7,479 nt of DNA. Source: DASWRT01 sp036403035 (lineage in GTDB: Bacteria > Pseudomonadota > Alphaproteobacteria > ATCC43930 > CGMCC-115725). Shown here piece after piece: positions 5,886 to 7,479 of this stretch. The notes beneath the pieces are model-generated. The model had not been told where the DNA came from, did no database searches, and saw only the letters and a program-made list of their open reading frames with translations. The translations under genes and the position numbers were made by a program. How positions within the stretch are numbered: the stretch's first letter is position 1; every line of letters begins with the position of its first letter. The stretch is taken from NCBI GenBank assembly GCA_036403035.1, contig DASWRT010000025.1, positions 1 to 7,479 on the forward strand. Direction: 5' to 3'.

Positions 5886-7479
5886 CTATGCCGTCTTGCG
5901 CAGCCGCTCGGCGCCCTGGAGGTCCACCGAAACGAGCTGCGAGACGCCGCGCTCGGCCATGGTCACGCCGAACAGCCGGTCCATCCGCGCCATCGTCACG
6001 CGGTGGTGGGTGATGATGAGGAAGCGCGTATCGGTGCTCGCCGCGATCTCCTCGACCAGCCGGCAGAAGCGATCGACGTTCGCGTCGTCGAGCGGTGCGT
6101 CGACCTCGTCGAGGACGCAGATCGGCGCCGGGTTGGTAAGGAAGACGGCGAAAAGCAGCGCCAGCGCGGTCAGCGCCTGCTCGCCGCCGGACAGCAGCGA
6201 GAGCGTCTGAAGCTTCTTGCCCGGCGGGCTCGCCATGATCTCAAGCCCGGCTTCGAGCGGGTCGTCGCCGCTGCCCTCGTCGAGCGCCAGATGGGCATGG
6301 CCGCCGCCGAACAGGCGAACGAACAGCGTCTCGAAATGCTCGTTGACCTTGGCGAACGCCGCGACCAGCCGCTCGCGCCCCTCGCGGTTGAGGGCGGCGA
6401 TGCCTTGGCGCAGCCGCGCGATCGCGGCGATCAGGTCCTCGCGCTCGCTGTTGAGCGCCCCCAGCCGCGCCTCCAGCTCGGCCGCCTCGTCCTCGGCCAT
6501 CAAATTGACCGGGCCCATCGCGTCGCGCTCGCGGGTCAGCCGGTCGAGGCGGGTCTCCGCGTCGGCCAGCTCGGGCATCGCCTCGTCCGGCGGGATGTCG
6601 GCCTGCGTCAGCACGTCGCCGGGCGGACAGTCGAGCCGCTCGGCGATGCGGCGGCCGATCGCGGCAAGCGCCTCGCGCGCCTGATCGCGCCCGGCTTCGC
6701 AGCGCACGCGCTCCTCCCGCGCCTCGGCGAGCGCGGCCTCGGCGGCGCGCGCCGTCCGCTCGGCCTCGGCGAGCGCGCCCTCGGCGGCGGCGAGCGCATC
6801 GGCGGCGCTGTTGCGCCGCGCCGTCGCCAGCGTCAGCGCATCGGCCAGCGTCTCGCGCTGCACCGCGATCTCCGCCGGGCGGCCGGCAAGCGCCGCGATC
6901 TCCCCGACGAGCGCCTGATGCCGCTCCTCCAGGGTGGCGCGCTGCTTCGCGGCGCCGGTGACGCGGCCGTGCCACGACCGCTCCTCCAGCTGGATCGCGG
7001 CCAGCCGCTGCTGCCGCGCCGCCGCCTCGCGGGTCAGCCGGTCGAGATCGCCCTGCCGCGCGAGCTGCTCGGCGCGGCGCTCGGCGACCTCGGCGCGGAG
7101 CTGCGCGATGCGCTCGCGGCCGGTGATGCCGTCGGGCAGCTCCAACAGCGCTTCGCGGGCCGCCGCCTGCCGCTCCGCAGCCTCCTCGCGGTCGGCGGCG
7201 AGCTGTGACAGCGCGTCGTCGAGCGCGGCGAGCTTCGAGGCGGCGGCGGCGTTCTGCTGAGCGAGCCGGCCCTGCGCCTCGCGTGCCGCGCCCAGCGCGT
7301 TCATCGCGTCGCGCATCGCCTGCCGCCCCAGCCGCTCCGCCTCGACAAGCCGGACGGTTTCCTCGCGTGCCGTCTCCAGCGCCTCGCGGGCCGCAGCACC
7401 CTCGCGCTCGGCGGCCTCCACGAGCGGCGTCAGCTCGCGCAGCCGGTTGCGCTGCTTCAGGCGCTGCGCCGCCGCGGTC
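5886..7479 (-). CDS. smc: Chromosome segregation protein SMC, C-terminal part (5' end outside window)
   Basis: C-terminal half of the bacterial SMC ATPase, which dimerises through its hinge and uses ATP-driven head engagement to organise and segregate the chromosome. About 531 residues are visible of roughly 1150 in the family. The frame stays open to the right edge, and the GTG at 7421 is internal, so the true start, Walker A and hinge lie outside. Upstream of about 6550 the product is Ala/Glu/Arg-rich heptad-like coiled coil. It is followed by RLTRERDAMGPVNLMAEDEA, a conserved segment near the head. The head domain includes VNEHFETLFVRLFGGGHAHL, the ABC signature LSGGEQ (6177-6194), Walker B LDEVDA (6096-6113) with D-loop PLDDANV, and the H-loop FLIITHHRVTMARMD. 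All C-terminal ATPase motifs look intact. The gene ends at TAG 5886, and a transporter gene follows on the same strand. Confidence 0.96.
   Translation of the reverse strand, partial: TAAAQRLKQRNRLRELTPLVEAAEREGAAAREALETAREETVRLVEAERLGRQAMRDAMNALGAAREAQGRLAQQNAAAASKLAALDDALSQLAADREEAAERQAAAREALLELPDGITGRERIAQLRAEVAERRAEQLARQGDLDRLTREAAARQQRLAAIQLEERSWHGRVTGAAKQRATLEERHQALVGEIAALAGRPAEIAVQRETLADALTLATARRNSAADALAAAEGALAEAERTARAAEAALAEAREERVRCEAGRDQAREALAAIGRRIAERLDCPPGDVLTQADIPPDEAMPELADAETRLDRLTRERDAMGPVNLMAEDEAAELEARLGALNSEREDLIAAIARLRQGIAALNREGRERLVAAFAKVNEHFETLFVRLFGGGHAHLALDEGSGDDPLEAGLEIMASPPGKKLQTLSLLSGGEQALTALALLFAVFLTNPAPICVLDEVDAPLDDANVDRFCRLVEEIAASTDTRFLIITHHRVTMARMDRLFGVTMAERGVSQLVSVDLQGAERLRKTA

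Noticed and set aside
4764..7208. Open frame of 814 codons on the plus strand antisense to the transporter and smc.
   Set aside because: Its product is low-complexity, Arg/Ala/Gly-rich and has no recognisable domain, whereas the opposite strand encodes intact SMC and EamA motifs. It is a GC-driven shadow.
6550..7479. Repetitive GC-rich tract of similar short motifs that might be a DNA repeat array.
   Set aside because: It is the coding sequence of the SMC coiled coil; recurring Ala/Glu/Arg codons explain the repetition and there is no fixed repeat unit.

Overview
The window is GC-rich and densely coding, with short gaps and ATGA stop/start overlaps. The SMC protein and the E1 pair look alphaproteobacterial (Rhizobiales/Rhodospirillales-like). 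That placement is inferred from protein style and base composition, not from a marker gene. I see no rRNA, tRNA, CRISPR array, insertion sequence or attachment site.

Layout. Bases 2-1869 (+) hold the alpha subunit (5' end cut off by the window) and the beta subunit of a thiamine-diphosphate 2-oxoacid (or acetoin) dehydrogenase E1 component, translationally coupled by a 4-base overlap. A gap of about 100 bases follows. Bases 1971-4831 (+) hold a compact three-gene set: a radical SAM enzyme with extra C-terminal cysteines, a DUF547 lipoprotein whose start codon overlaps the enzyme's stop, and a secreted chalcone-isomerase-fold protein 24 bases later. On the minus strand, bases 4803-5780 encode an EamA/DMT-family membrane transporter that converges on the previous gene with a 29-base coding overlap. 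From 5886 to the right edge (minus) lies the C-terminal part of the chromosome-segregation ATPase SMC.

How the genes work together. The E1 pair would decarboxylate a 2-oxo substrate and pass an acyl group to an E2 lipoyl protein that is not encoded here. SMC and the DMT transporter look like ordinary chromosomal genes. The least explained unit is the radical SAM / DUF547 lipoprotein / exported CHI-like trio: a cytoplasmic radical enzyme coupled to two envelope proteins. The enzyme's C-terminal cysteine layout reminds me of the tetraether-synthase (Tes/MJ0619-like) type of radical SAM protein, and CHI-fold proteins include fatty-acid binders. A lipid- or envelope-modifying role is therefore a reasonable but untested hypothesis.
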